A stretch of DNA of 64,000 nucleotides from Planomicrobium sp. CPCC 101079. Its GTDB lineage: Bacteria; Bacillota; Bacilli; Bacillales_A; Planococcaceae. The notes under the pieces were generated by a model. It made no database searches, had not been told where the DNA came from, and saw only the letters and a program-made list of their open reading frames with translations. The stretch spans positions 186,001 through 250,000 of the forward strand of contig NZ_VOHC01000021.1 of the NCBI RefSeq assembly GCF_007859275.1. Reading direction: 5' to 3'. Each line of letters starts with the position of its first letter. Within the stretch, counting starts at the first letter, position 1. This document shows, one piece after another, positions 8,472-17,622 of this stretch. Position numbers and translations under genes: made by a program.

Positions 8472-9836
8472 TTATTCGTTCGCTTCTGTCAACTTTTTCA
8501 CTGCATCGATAAAAGCATCGCCCCGGATTTCAAAGCTGTCGTATTGATCCCAGCTTGCACATGCGGGGGAAAGCAAAATAGTATCTCCGCTTGCTGAATG
8601 GCGAATCGCTTTTTCAACAGCATCATGCATAATGCCAGCCTTTTCAACTTTCGGCACTCCGCAATCTTCAGCAAATGCTGCAAAGCGGTCTGCCGTTTCC
8701 CCGAACGTAATCAATACTTTCACACGGTCCATGTACGGACGCAATTCTTCAAGTGAGTGGTTGCGCTCCAATCCGCCAGCCAGCAACACGATTTCGCCTG
8801 GGAAAGCTTCAAGAGCACTTTTTGTCGCCAGTGCGTTTGTTGCCTTCGAATCATTGTAAAACTTGCGCCCTTTCCAATTAACGATAAATTGCGACCTGTG
8901 TTTCACCCCGGTAAAGGACGTCAATACACGGTGAATGGTTTCTTTTGTGCCGCCCCATAAAAGAGCAGCGGCAGTCGCAGCCAGTATATTTTCTAAATTA
9001 TGCTGGCCGCCCAGCATAATTTTTGATCGCTCAATCAGTTTTTCTCCTTGCCAATAAACAAATTTGTCGTCAGCGCTGATGCTGTGTTCTGTTCTGCCTT
9101 TTAATGTAAATGGCACGCCTTGCGCTTGGCAAGTAGCGGCATGAGCCGCTAGCACAGGCTGATCAGCATTGTAAATGAAATAATCTTCCGCTGTTTGATT
9201 TTGCGTAATTTTCATTTTAGAAGCTTTGTAATCTTCAATTGTGCCGTGATAATCAAGGTGAGCCTCATATAAATTGGTAATGATAGCAATGCGCGGACGG
9301 AAAGTTGAGGTCCCTTTCAGCTGGAAAGAAGACAATTCCGTCACTATGACGTGTGCTGGAGTTGCTTTTTCAGCGACTCCGCTTGCCACAGTTCCAATAT
9401 TTCCGGCAATCAGCGGTTTTTTGCTATCTTGGTTCAACATATGGAAAAGCAAAGTTGTTGTTGTCGTTTTGCCATTTGATCCAGTTATGCCGATAAACGG
9501 CGCTTCACTGATCAAATAGGCCAGTTCGATTTCTGTCCATACCGGTATTTCTTTTTCCAGCGCCGATCGGATTAAGATGTTTGTGTAGGGAATCCCTGGG
9601 TTTTTCACGACAATTTCAAAACCTTCTTCAAGAAGCCCTTCAGGATGCCTGCCGCAAATGACAGTTACGCCCATATTCAATAATTCTTGGGCTTCCGGGT
9701 TTTCTTCAAATGGCTTTGAATCATTGACTGTGACAAATGCCCCTAATTTATGAAGCAGGCGCGCAGCTGTAAAGCCGCTTTTTGCAAGACCAAGAACCAA
9801 TACTTTCTTTTGATATACTTCTTTTAATTCTTTCAT
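8472..9836 (-). CDS. murD: UDP-MurNAc-L-Ala:D-Glu ligase MurD
   Basis: MurD adds D-glutamate to UDP-MurNAc-L-alanine in the cytoplasmic steps of peptidoglycan synthesis. The N-terminal Rossmann domain begins KKVLVLGLAKSGFTAARLL; the central ATPase domain has the Mur P-loop GSNGKTTTT (119-127), and the C-terminal ligase domain includes NDSKATN and LLAGGLERN. 454 residues, normal length. Its start abuts the mraY stop (one base apart), indicating translational coupling. Confidence 0.97.
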   Translation of the reverse strand: MKELKEVYQKKVLVLGLAKSGFTAARLLHKLGAFVTVNDSKPFEENPEAQELLNMGVTVICGRHPEGLLEEGFEIVVKNPGIPYTNILIRSALEKEIPVWTEIELAYLISEAPFIGITGSNGKTTTTTLLFHMLNQDSKKPLIAGNIGTVASGVAEKATPAHVIVTELSSFQLKGTSTFRPRIAIITNLYEAHLDYHGTIEDYKASKMKITQNQTAEDYFIYNADQPVLAAHAATCQAQGVPFTLKGRTEHSISADDKFVYWQGEKLIERSKIMLGGQHNLENILAATAAALLWGGTKETIHRVLTSFTGVKHRSQFIVNWKGRKFYNDSKATNALATKSALEAFPGEIVLLAGGLERNHSLEELRPYMDRVKVLITFGETADRFAAFAEDCGVPKVEKAGIMHDAVEKAIRHSASGDTILLSPACASWDQYDSFEIRGDAFIDAVKKLTEANE

Positions 9837-10805
9837 TTACACTACCTCCAACGAAACGACGATAACTGCAGCTACAAGGCCAACTAACCAAAAGACAGTA
9901 ACGACTTTCCATTCTGACCAACCGCTTAATTCAAAATGATGGTGAATTGGGCTCATCTTGAAAATACGTTTTTTTCTTAATTTGAAACTGCCCACTTGCA
10001 GAATAACGGATAATGTCTCAAGGACAAAAACCAATCCGATGATCAACAGCAAAAATTCTTGCTTCAGCAAAATGGAAACGACAGCCAGTGCACCGCCTAA
10101 CGCAAGTGATCCCGTATCCCCCATAAAGACTTTTGCAGGGTATTTATTGAAAACCAAAAATCCTATTAGCGCTCCAGCTACAGTAAAAGTGAAAAGAGCG
10201 ATTCCCATTTTATCTTGGAAAATGGCTAAAACGCCAAATGCCGCAAATGCGATGGAAGCTGTACCAGCTACTAAACCATCGAGGCCATCCGTCAAGTTGA
10301 CCGCATTTGAAAAGCCGACTAGCCAAAAAATGAGGAATAACACATATAATCCAGACAATTCGATTGAAACCGAAGTAAAGGGAATTGTTAAAGCCGTGTC
10401 AAAATCAATGTTGTTTAGCAAGAAAAACGATACAACGGCTATAACAATTTGCGCGGCCAATTTTTGAATGGATGTCAATCCCAAGTTGCGTTTTAATACA
10501 ACTTTGATAAAGTCATCTAAAAATCCGATCAAGCCGAAGCCAAACAGGACCAACAGTAAAATCATAATTTCCGATGTCAATAAATCTGTGATGAGTGCCA
10601 CAATCAATGTAGTGGCGATAATCGCAATCAAGAACACAAGGCCGCCCATTGTCGGGGTACCCGTTTTTTTCATATGGGATTGCGGCCCTTCTTCTCTTAT
10701 GCTTTGCCCGAATTTCATCCTTTTGAGCAAAGGAATGAAAAGCGGCATTAAAATGACAGTTAAAACTAAGGCAAAACCAAAACCAAGCAACATATCAGCG
10801 TTCAT
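9837..10805 (-). CDS. mraY: Phospho-MurNAc-pentapeptide transferase MraY
   Basis: MraY transfers phospho-MurNAc-pentapeptide to undecaprenyl phosphate, making lipid I. The 322-residue polytopic membrane protein has about ten hydrophobic segments and the family motifs [33 protein letters not shown] and the histidine motif [11 protein letters not shown] with AAAAGGAG. It follows pbpB by 48 bases. murE, which normally precedes mraY in this cluster, is not here. Confidence 0.97.
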   Translation of the reverse strand: MNADMLLGFGFALVLTVILMPLFIPLLKRMKFGQSIREEGPQSHMKKTGTPTMGGLVFLIAIIATTLIVALITDLLTSEIMILLLVLFGFGLIGFLDDFIKVVLKRNLGLTSIQKLAAQIVIAVVSFFLLNNIDFDTALTIPFTSVSIELSGLYVLFLIFWLVGFSNAVNLTDGLDGLVAGTASIAFAAFGVLAIFQDKMGIALFTFTVAGALIGFLVFNKYPAKVFMGDTGSLALGGALAVVSILLKQEFLLLIIGLVFVLETLSVILQVGSFKLRKKRIFKMSPIHHHFELSGWSEWKVVTVFWLVGLVAAVIVVSLEVV

Positions 10806-10853
10806 TTGAGAGCTCCTTTTAACACGGTATCAACCAGATGTGTATTTTATTAT

Positions 10854-13112
10854 TTATTCTTCTATTGTTTCTTCTGCTATTTCTTCTGTATTTGCTTCGC
10901 CTTCGGAATCAGCGGCTTCTGGAATTCCTTCTGGCCCATCGGCCATTTTCACTTTGTAAGAATCTTCAGGTGTTTGCAATTGGATGACAACTGGATCCTC
11001 CGGTGAAACTTTAGCGCCTTTTGATAAGCTTTGGCTTACCGCAAATCCTTGCCCCGCAATTTCAATCGACAAGCCGCTAAGCGACTGGTAGGCAAGCAAT
11101 TCACGTTTGGACCAACCGGTGAAGTCCGGCAATACAGCTGTTCCACCCGTTTTCAGGATGACTGTCCCGTTTTCCAGCACCGATTCTCCTGCAGACGGGT
11201 ATTGTGCTTCAACTTCAGAAGCTGATCCAGTTAGTACGACTTTAAGACCTTTGTCCGCCAATTCTTTCGCAACTTCTTTCGAAGGACGCCCGCTATAATC
11301 TTCCAATGCCACCGACGTCGCTGTCTTCACATCTTCTGGCTCTATGTTCAAATGCTTCAACCCATTTTCCATAACAGAAGTGAAGATTTTTGAAACAGGT
11401 ACAGAACCATATTCATTCGCCGGCAAATTCGGCTGTTGAACACCGATATAAATAAGCAGTTCAGGATCTTCCGCTGGCGCCATGCCGAGGAAAGAGAAAA
11501 GATAATTGTTTCGGCCAGTCATATAGCGGCCATCCGCCCCTGGAATTTGGGCAGTTCCGGTTTTACCGGCAATGGTATAATCCTGCAGCGCAAAGCCTGC
11601 AGCTGATCCATGTTCTGAAGTAACCGTTGATGCGAGTATTTCACGGACTTCTTTTGCCGTTTCTGCAGAAATCGGCTGCCCGGCTTCTGCTGGCTCGCCT
11701 TTCACTGTTACTTCCCCTGTATCCGGATTTTTTATTTGATTGATAATATACGGTTTCATCATGACGCCATCATTGGCGATGGCGGATGCAGCCTGAATCA
11801 ATTGAATCGGAGTGACAGTCGATCCTTGACCGTACGTTAGAGTGAGCACGTTGCTCGCATACTCGTCGAGGATTTTCCCTGATGCCTCGTGAGGCAAGTC
11901 AATCCCTGTTTTTTCGCCAAAGCCGAAGGCATCTATATATTTCAAGAAATTTTCTTTTCCGATGCGTTCCAATAAATAAGCCATGGACACGTTTGAAGAG
12001 CGCTGGATTCCTTCCAAGAAGGTAATTGTCCCCCACCCTTCCCCATAATTGTGATCCCCAATCACATCAGGGCCCAGTGTATATGTGCCCGATTTGTATG
12101 TAGCCTCCGGATCCCATTTCCCTTCCTCTATCGCCGAAGCCACTGTGAACATTTTCATCGGAGAACCTGGTTCGATCGTCAGCTCGATGCTTTCGTTCAA
12201 CCAGTTGTCGGACAAACCTTCACGGGTATTCGGGTTGAAAGTCGGCCGTTGGGACATAGCCAGGATTTCACCGGTTTTCGGATCTGCAATAACTGCAATC
12301 ATTCTTGTTGGTTCATATTCTTTTTGCACAGTCGACATGGCATCTTCAAGGAAATTCTCCAATGTCTTATCAAGGGTCAACTGTACGTCTGATCCATCGA
12401 CTGCCGGTGTTACTGCAGATTCGCTATTAGGAAGCAAATAACCCCACTTATCGGTATCAAACTCCATTTTTCCGTTCTTCCCAGTTAACACCTCATCATA
12501 GATCGCTTCAAGACCCATTTTTCCTTTTGTAACCATTTGCCCATCGTCAAGCTCTTCTTTCATAGCAAAGCCGATCAAATGAGAAGCAAACGCACCATTC
12601 GGATAAAGTCGCTTTAAATCTTTGACAAACAAAATACCTGGGAGCTCTTCTTCTTCCATTTCTTTCATTTTGGTATGGCTAATTTCCCGCCCTGCAGACC
12701 CAAATTCAACTTGATACAAGTCTTTTTCTACGCCGTTTTTCAATATCGCCAAAATGGTTTCGCGCTCAGTGCCTAAATGCTCCGACAGCACATCAGCCGT
12801 TTTTTCAATATCTACGACATGCCGTGGATCGCTTGCTTTCTGTGTCGCCGATTCGTCCAACACGGCGACCAAACGATAAGTCAATGTATCTTCCGCAATG
12901 ACTTCCCCGTTCCGGTCAAGAATCTTCCCGCGTTCAGCTTTCAGCACTTGTTCTTGGCTGTATTTCGCTGCCGCCTTAGCTGCCAATTCCTGGCCTTCCA
13001 CTTGTCCCGTTGCCTGAATAGTTACAATTCTGGCGAATAAAAGGAAAAAGAGCCCTGCAAATAACAAAAATAGCAGAAAGGCTCCCCATTGAAATCGAAA
13101 CTTTTTTTTCAT
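10854..13112 (-). CDS. pbpB: Penicillin-binding protein 2B (FtsI type)
   Basis: Class B PBP, the septal transpeptidase. Layout of the 752 residues: cytoplasmic tail, membrane anchor (about 10-30), dimerisation domain, transpeptidase domain with the active-site tetrad Ser317-Pro-Met-Lys320, Ser372-x-Asn374 and Lys517-Thr-Gly519 (IAGKTGTAQIPG), then two PASTA domains (about 600-660 and 661-720) and a short acidic tail. It overlaps the ftsL stop by four bases (ATGA). Only one class B PBP is present here; the sporulation paralogue spoVD that usually follows is missing. Confidence 0.97.
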   Translation of the reverse strand: MKKKFRFQWGAFLLFLLFAGLFFLLFARIVTIQATGQVEGQELAAKAAAKYSQEQVLKAERGKILDRNGEVIAEDTLTYRLVAVLDESATQKASDPRHVVDIEKTADVLSEHLGTERETILAILKNGVEKDLYQVEFGSAGREISHTKMKEMEEEELPGILFVKDLKRLYPNGAFASHLIGFAMKEELDDGQMVTKGKMGLEAIYDEVLTGKNGKMEFDTDKWGYLLPNSESAVTPAVDGSDVQLTLDKTLENFLEDAMSTVQKEYEPTRMIAVIADPKTGEILAMSQRPTFNPNTREGLSDNWLNESIELTIEPGSPMKMFTVASAIEEGKWDPEATYKSGTYTLGPDVIGDHNYGEGWGTITFLEGIQRSSNVSMAYLLERIGKENFLKYIDAFGFGEKTGIDLPHEASGKILDEYASNVLTLTYGQGSTVTPIQLIQAASAIANDGVMMKPYIINQIKNPDTGEVTVKGEPAEAGQPISAETAKEVREILASTVTSEHGSAAGFALQDYTIAGKTGTAQIPGADGRYMTGRNNYLFSFLGMAPAEDPELLIYIGVQQPNLPANEYGSVPVSKIFTSVMENGLKHLNIEPEDVKTATSVALEDYSGRPSKEVAKELADKGLKVVLTGSASEVEAQYPSAGESVLENGTVILKTGGTAVLPDFTGWSKRELLAYQSLSGLSIEIAGQGFAVSQSLSKGAKVSPEDPVVIQLQTPEDSYKVKMADGPEGIPEAADSEGEANTEEIAEETIEE

Positions 13113-13468
13113 TGTCCTGGCACTACCTTTACATTTTGCTCATTTGATTTTAGGCCCCGCTCTTTAGCTATACCCATAATGCGCTCATATGTAGAGTTTT
13201 CTTTCACTTGTACAGACAAATCTGTGTTTTGTTTCGTTATTTCGTCAACTGATTGTTCGATTGTTTGAATTTCTTGCGTAGATGATTGAATGGCGGATTG
13301 GTTTTGAAGAACCAACAACGCACACAGGACAACTGCCGCCAGAAATGAAAAATACAATATTTTCTCGCCTTTTGTGATGGAACTCTTTTTTCGTACCGGT
13401 TGCCGATCCGGGCTTTGAGGAACGGCCGGCTGTTGTATGTAGGTTTCTTTGATAGCATTCAACGCCAT
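13109..13468 (-). CDS. ftsL: Cell division protein FtsL
   Basis: FtsL is a short bitopic division protein that forms a complex with DivIB/FtsQ and DivIC. The 119 residues comprise a basic cytoplasmic tail, a membrane segment (about 38-55, ILYFSFLAAVVLCALLVL) and an extracytoplasmic leucine-zipper-like coiled coil (about 62-95) ending in ERIMGIAKERGLK. Position between rsmH and pbpB and the overlap with pbpB support the call, since FtsL sequences diverge quickly. Confidence 0.92.
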   Translation of the reverse strand: MALNAIKETYIQQPAVPQSPDRQPVRKKSSITKGEKILYFSFLAAVVLCALLVLQNQSAIQSSTQEIQTIEQSVDEITKQNTDLSVQVKENSTYERIMGIAKERGLKSNEQNVKVVPGQ

Positions 13469-13480
13469 TTGAACACGTCC

Positions 13481-14419
13481 TTACTCTCTTATTTTTTCTG
13501 CAATTCGTAGTTTTGCCGATCGCGATCGGTTGTTTTGCGCCAGTTCTTCTTCAGAAGGAAGTATGGGTTTTCTTGTGATTAACTTTAAAAGCGGTTCCAT
13601 TCCTGCTGGAATCATCGGCATATTGGGTGGCAAATCAGGCAGCGATGACGCTTCCTTGAAAATCGTCTTGCAAAGCCTATCTTCAAGTGAGTGAAACGTA
13701 ATTACGCTAATTCTTCCGCCTACCGCTAACAAATCAAGGGCATTTTGCAATGAAGTTTCAGCTGCTCCCAGCTCATCGTTTACTGCAATGCGGATTGCTT
13801 GGAATACCCGTTTTGCCGGATGTCCGCCTGTCCGTCTTGCAAAAGCAGGAATTCCGTCTTTAATGCAGTCAACCAATTGTCCGGTTGTTTCAATCGGCTG
13901 CTTTTCTCTTGCCGCTTCTATTTTTCGTGCAATCTGTTTTGAAAACTTCTCTTCGCCATAACGGTAAAATATTCTCACTAGGTCTTCATACGGCCAATCA
14001 TTAACAACATGATAAGCGCTCAATTCAGCTGACTGATCCATTCGCATATCAAGAGGGGCATCATTGTGGTAACTGAATCCTCTTTCTGGAGTGTCGAGTT
14101 GGGGAGAAGAAACGCCGAGGTCATACAATATGCCGTCCACTTTCTCTACACCCCGCATGGCAAGCTCTTCTTTAATGAATTTAAAGTTCGCGTGAATAAA
14201 CGTGATCCTATGTAAGTAGTTTTGCAGTCTCTCTTTTGCATGTGTAATCGCTGTTGTGTCTTGGTCAAAACAATAAAGATGACCTTCGTCTGAAAGTTGC
14301 TGTACCAAATATTCACTGTGCCCTGCTCCGCCAAGCGTGCAATCCACATAAATACCGTTAGGGCGAATGTTCAGTCCATCAACAGTTTCTTTGAGTAAAA
14401 CCGTAGTGTGGTCGAACAA
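13481..14419 (-). CDS. rsmH: 16S rRNA m4C1402 methyltransferase RsmH
   Basis: RsmH (MraW) N4-methylates C1402 of 16S rRNA with S-adenosylmethionine. Motifs: [13 protein letters not shown] at the N terminus, the SAM-binding [30 protein letters not shown], and [14 protein letters not shown] followed by [10 protein letters not shown]. The chosen start is TTG at 14419 (protein starts MFDHTTVLL, as in Bacillus) because CGGAGGG lies six bases upstream; the longer TTG at 14437 has no comparable site. 312 residues. It is 21 bases downstream of mraZ. Confidence 0.96.
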   Translation of the reverse strand: MFDHTTVLLKETVDGLNIRPNGIYVDCTLGGAGHSEYLVQQLSDEGHLYCFDQDTTAITHAKERLQNYLHRITFIHANFKFIKEELAMRGVEKVDGILYDLGVSSPQLDTPERGFSYHNDAPLDMRMDQSAELSAYHVVNDWPYEDLVRIFYRYGEEKFSKQIARKIEAAREKQPIETTGQLVDCIKDGIPAFARRTGGHPAKRVFQAIRIAVNDELGAAETSLQNALDLLAVGGRISVITFHSLEDRLCKTIFKEASSLPDLPPNMPMIPAGMEPLLKLITRKPILPSEEELAQNNRSRSAKLRIAEKIRE

Positions 14420-14440
14420 TCCAATCCCTCCGTTCAATTG

Positions 14441-14872
14441 TTAAAAATCAAAATCCACCAAATTCTCTGCAATGTCATTGAAAGAATCCTCAGATTCAGC
14501 GAAATAGTCTTCCCAAGATTCTTTTGCCCATATTTCAAAACGATTGGACACTCCTAGGACGACACACTCTTTTGTAAGTTGCGCATATGAAAGCAATGTT
14601 GAAGGAATATTGACGCGCCCTTGTTTATCGAGCTCCACTTCCGTAGCTCCCGAGAAAAAGAATCGTGTAAAAGCACGTGCGTCTTTCTTAGTGACCGGCA
14701 GCTCTCGCAGCTTTTCTTCGATCTTCTTCCATTCATCCATTGTGTAGCCAAATAAGCATTGATCAAGGCCTCGGGTAATGACAAAATTTTCTCCGAGCTG
14801 TTCACGGAACTTAGCCGGTATAATCAATCGACCTTTTGCATCAACGCTATGTTGATATTCGCCCATGAACAT
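14441..14872 (-). CDS. mraZ: Transcriptional regulator MraZ
   Basis: MraZ is a DNA-binding protein with two SpoVT/AbrB-like folds that controls its own dcw operon. The 143-residue protein opens [20 protein letters not shown] and the second repeat reads [19 protein letters not shown]; each holds the DxxGR signature. ATG at 14872 matches the family start; an ATG six bases further in is also possible. It is the promoter-proximal dcw gene and has direct repeats of MraZ-operator type directly upstream (14881-14930). Confidence 0.96.
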   Translation of the reverse strand: MFMGEYQHSVDAKGRLIIPAKFREQLGENFVITRGLDQCLFGYTMDEWKKIEEKLRELPVTKKDARAFTRFFFSGATEVELDKQGRVNIPSTLLSYAQLTKECVVLGVSNRFEIWAKESWEDYFAESEDSFNDIAENLVDFDF

Positions 14873-14880
14873 TCCCTTCA

Positions 14881-14930
14881 CCCCACTTAATGTAATTAAT
14901 GTACCACAATCCCCCACTTCTCACCACTTG
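14881..14930 (-). promoter_or_regulatory. Putative MraZ operator, direct GTGG repeats
   Basis: On the minus strand three consecutive 10-base units read AAGTGGTGAG, AAGTGGGGGA and TTGTGGTACA, and a fourth AAGTGGGG overlaps the mraZ ribosome site. MraZ proteins bind helically phased direct repeats with a TGG/GTG core in their own promoter. A clear -35/-10 pair is not evident here. Confidence 0.65.
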
Positions 14931-14986
14931 TTTTTGAAATATTTCATGAATGTTACATAATTTCATCTCATTATGTCTTCTTGAGA

Positions 14987-15013
14987 CAAAAAAAAGCCTG
15001 CCGAGGCAGACTT
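14987..15013 (-). terminator. Intrinsic terminator after bshC
   Basis: On the minus strand AGTCTG, a short CCTCGG loop, CAGGCT, then nine T. It lies just after the bshC stop and insulates it from the mraZ promoter. Confidence 0.8.
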
Positions 15014-15020
15014 TAGCGAG

Positions 15021-16640
15021 TTACAAGTAGATTATTTTGTGATTTTTGTCATATGAAATTCGTAATTTCAATATATCTTTTACCAGGTCTAAACCGTAAA
15101 GATTCAGATAAGGGAATGGGTTATATACTCGTTCTTGGAATCCATTATTAGGCAGCAGTTCATTTTCAATAAATGCATAGTGATTGAACTGTGTACTATG
15201 TTGCAGCATCACTTCATCTTGAAGCTTATGCTTTAGGAAAGTCAGCTGCTTCAAGTGGATTTGCAAATTTTTCTCGACTATCGGAGCCAAACCTCTGCTA
15301 ACTTGCGTGAATTGCTCATTAATTTCTGTGTATTCGGCTTCTAATTTTTCTTTCAGCTTATCAATCAATAATTCCGCCTTCTTCTCCCGAATCGCATCTT
15401 CCAATTCAGTTTTTAAAGCGGTTATTTTTTTTTCATTGATGACATCCATGACAGTGAGCCTGTATTTTTTCAGCAGCGCCTCGGTTTGACGGGTGATTAA
15501 AGTCATATTCAAGCGCGGCATCACTACAGGCATCTCCATTTCCAACAAGCTAAATGCCCCTTTAAACGCTGCCCAGTAAGCAATTTCTCCTGGTCCCCCG
15601 ACAAACGCTAAAACAGGGAAAACCATTTCCTGCATGATTGGGCGGGTCACGACATTGTTGCTCAACCGCTCTGGAGCCGTTTTGGCGATATCCATTAATT
15701 CTTCATAAGTAAACGATATTGCCCCATTGTTGCCAGAGAACTTCCTTCCTTCACGCTGAAGCAAAATTCGTTCTCCTTTAACTGCCACAAAAAGATTGGC
15801 GGCGTTTTTCTCAGCACCGATTACTGCGCTATAACCATCCTGCGTTAAAGCTTGCTCCGTCTCATAAACGCTAGCTGCAATTTCTTCTGACCGCTCGATC
15901 ATTTGCACAAAATAGGGCGATTCGTATTGACGGAGCTGTGGATAGGCCGCATCAATATACAATAAACCTTCTTCGTGGAAGAAATAATTTAAGATCGCGG
16001 AAAAGAAATCGGTAAATGTCGATGCTTTGTCCAAATAAGAGAAGACAAGCTGATGAAGATTTCTCGAATGTTCCGTTTCTGGCAAGCTGCGGAAATATTC
16101 CTCCAAAAAAGACCGGACTTTCTCTTTGTTCAACACAGCGGTCGAGGCGGAATTTTTTCCATATTCCGCATGCGGGAAATTCAACTTGTCCACCCGATGA
16201 TTTACTTCTCTGTACAAATGGCTAATTTCAGCCAAATCATGGTCTTCACCAGCAATCCAAAAGACCGGGACAACTTTTGTCTTCAACTGCTCAGAAGCTT
16301 GTTGTGCCAAAACAATAACGGAAATGGCTTTATGTACAGTATAGAGCGGCCCAGACAAAAGCCCCGCCTGCTGTCCAGTAACCACAACGGGTGCACCATT
16401 TTCAAAATCGTTCAAATGAACCGCTGCCGCTTCAGAAATGCCATTTGGTTCCATAAAGCTGCGGATGATCGCGCTTAGCTTTTCTCTGTCTGCCGCATGT
16501 GTACGAAGCTTCTCCAAACGAACATCAAATTGCGACTGGAGTGGTTCATATGAAAAATAACGACGAATCGTATGTTCGCCATTTATGTAATCCCTCATCA
16601 ACTTGCTTGGTGAAGCTGCATAGTGTTGTTCTAACCTCAT
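15021..16640 (-). CDS. bshC: Bacillithiol synthase BshC
   Basis: BshC (formerly YllA) is the enzyme that adds cysteine to GlcN-malate in bacillithiol synthesis, the low-molecular-weight thiol of many Bacillota. The protein has the family N-terminal block with VVTGQQAGLLSGPLYTVHK and FWIAGEDHDLAEI (Rossmann core), a long C-terminal coiled coil (about 370-450), and the closing YNPFPYLNLYGLDLVKDI. The start is ATG at 16640 after AAAGGGGA; 539 residues. It precedes mraZ as in Bacillus, with an intergenic repeat cluster on its upstream side. Confidence 0.95.
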   Translation of the reverse strand: MRLEQHYAASPSKLMRDYINGEHTIRRYFSYEPLQSQFDVRLEKLRTHAADREKLSAIIRSFMEPNGISEAAAVHLNDFENGAPVVVTGQQAGLLSGPLYTVHKAISVIVLAQQASEQLKTKVVPVFWIAGEDHDLAEISHLYREVNHRVDKLNFPHAEYGKNSASTAVLNKEKVRSFLEEYFRSLPETEHSRNLHQLVFSYLDKASTFTDFFSAILNYFFHEEGLLYIDAAYPQLRQYESPYFVQMIERSEEIAASVYETEQALTQDGYSAVIGAEKNAANLFVAVKGERILLQREGRKFSGNNGAISFTYEELMDIAKTAPERLSNNVVTRPIMQEMVFPVLAFVGGPGEIAYWAAFKGAFSLLEMEMPVVMPRLNMTLITRQTEALLKKYRLTVMDVINEKKITALKTELEDAIREKKAELLIDKLKEKLEAEYTEINEQFTQVSRGLAPIVEKNLQIHLKQLTFLKHKLQDEVMLQHSTQFNHYAFIENELLPNNGFQERVYNPFPYLNLYGLDLVKDILKLRISYDKNHKIIYL

Positions 16641-16723
16641 GAAAAAAAGTCCCCTTTTCCCTTTACATTCACTTTTACTATAGCAGACCAAAACAAACTT
16701 GAAAAAATATTTGGCTTACAAAG

Positions 16724-16846
16724 AAAAGCGCAGGCGCCTATGTAGACCCGACAAGCGCTGGAGGGCTTACCGCTCATGGCGGTTTTCACCATGAGCGGCA
16801 AGACCGAAGCGACCTCGAGGGGCTAGGCGACGGAGCTGGACATCAA
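16724..16846 (-). repeat. Palindromic intergenic repeat, type A (copy A1)
   Basis: Shown on the plus strand the unit opens GAAAAGCGCAGGCGCCTATG and closes GACCTCGAGGGGCTAGGCG then GGAGCTGGACA. The ends are partly complementary (GCGCCTA with TAGGCG). Its centre is a perfect 10-bp inverted repeat CCGCTCATGG / CCATGAGCGG around a nine-base loop. Related units lie at 17091-17215, 29926-29991 and 34342-34460. Orientation relative to the family is nominal. Confidence 0.85.
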
Positions 16847-16969
16847 GAAAAGCGGAAACGGCCGTTCAGCTCCGACAAGCGTGAGACAATCTGCCGAAGC
16901 GGCGCTTTTTGCCGCATAGGCGGAGTGGCTTATGTCCCGAGAAACTGGCCGTTGGAGTCTGGACAATAA
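16847..16969 (-). repeat. Palindromic intergenic repeat, type B (copy B1)
   Basis: A 123-base unit opening GAAAAGCGGAAACGGCCGTT and closing CTGGCCGTTGGAGTCTGGAC. The end segments AACGGCC and GGCCGTT pair. The centre is a hairpin GCGGC-GCTTTTT-GCCGC inside an outer GCC/GGC stem. It is directly followed by a near-identical copy (B2), giving a two-unit tandem array. Confidence 0.85.
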
Positions 16970-17090
16970 GAAAAGCGGAAACGGCCGTTCAGTTTCGACA
17001 GGCATAAGACGAACCGGCGAAGCGGCGCTTTTTGCCGCACAGCCGGGGTGGCTTATGTCCCGAGAAACTGGCCGTTGGAGTCTGGACAAT
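16970..17090 (-). repeat. Palindromic intergenic repeat, type B (copy B2)
   Basis: Second tandem copy of the type B unit. The same ends and central GCGGC-GCTTTTT-GCCGC hairpin are present, but the outer stem is now CCGGC/GCCGG, changed on both sides relative to B1, so pairing is kept. A 143-codon reading frame across these repeats is an artefact of their composition. Confidence 0.85.
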
Positions 17091-17215
17091 CGACAAGCGC
17101 AGGCGCCTATGTAGACCTGACAAGAGCTGGAGGGCTTGCCATGACAGGCAAGACCAAAGCGATTACAAGGAGTTATGGCGCTAAAATTCGGCAAGCGCAT
17201 ATCTGAATGCCTATT
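17091..17215 (-). repeat. Degenerate type A repeat (copy A2)
   Basis: It begins like A1 (AAGCGCAGGCGCCTATGTAG, then GACAAGAGCTGGAGGGCTT), has a shorter central stem CTTGCC/GGCAAG, and loses similarity after AAAGCGATTACAAGGAG. It completes an A-B-B-A array between the DUF3397 gene and bshC. Confidence 0.7.
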
Positions 17216-17222
17216 CCAACTT

Positions 17223-17621
17223 TCAAGCTCCATAGCTATCCAATAGAAAGCCACTTACAGTATATGTAAAGCCGGCAATCCAAATGATGAAATACGCGAC
17301 AGTTAAGACCAGAAAATACATGCGCCAAGTTTTACGCAAGAAAACCAAGACTTTAATTTCCTTTGTTCTTTTCCATTCAACTATTAGAAATCCGATAGCA
17401 AGCGAAATTGCGGCATATCCCATAAGGGAGGATGCTTGATAATTCCATATCGCGTAAATCATCACAGGGATAGCAAAAAAGAGCAGAAGCGTCGTAAAAT
17501 CGGCGGCAGCCTCGAAAGCTTTGCGATTCAAAGTTTTTCGGGCCGCAAAAAATATTAAAAGAAATGCGATAAATGGAGCAAAGATAAAAACCGCTCCTAT
17601 GGTTTGTACGATAATCATCAT
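17223..17621 (-). CDS. DUF3397-type membrane protein
   Basis: A 132-residue integral membrane protein with four to five hydrophobic segments (about 4-24, 42-60, 66-82, 100-122) and a basic loop VEWKRTKEIKVL. Size, topology and place between panE and bshC match the DUF3397 family of Bacillales. No function is known. It starts immediately after the panE stop and is probably co-transcribed. The family name rests on context and overall pattern, not on a domain search. Confidence 0.7.
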   Translation of the reverse strand: MMIIVQTIGAVFIFAPFIAFLLIFFAARKTLNRKAFEAAADFTTLLLFFAIPVMIYAIWNYQASSLMGYAAISLAIGFLIVEWKRTKEIKVLVFLRKTWRMYFLVLTVAYFIIWIAGFTYTVSGFLLDSYGA

Positions 17622-17622
17622 C

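Noticed and set aside
16847-17090. Tandem repeats considered as a CRISPR array
   Set aside because: Only two units of about 123 bases lie head to tail with a two- to three-base join; there are no unique spacers and no cas genes in the window.
16823-17254. A 143-codon minus-strand frame across the 16.8-17.2 kb region
   Set aside because: It spans two tandem repeat units, its translation repeats itself, it has no ribosome site and overlaps the end of the real DUF3397 gene. It is a by-product of the palindromic repeats.
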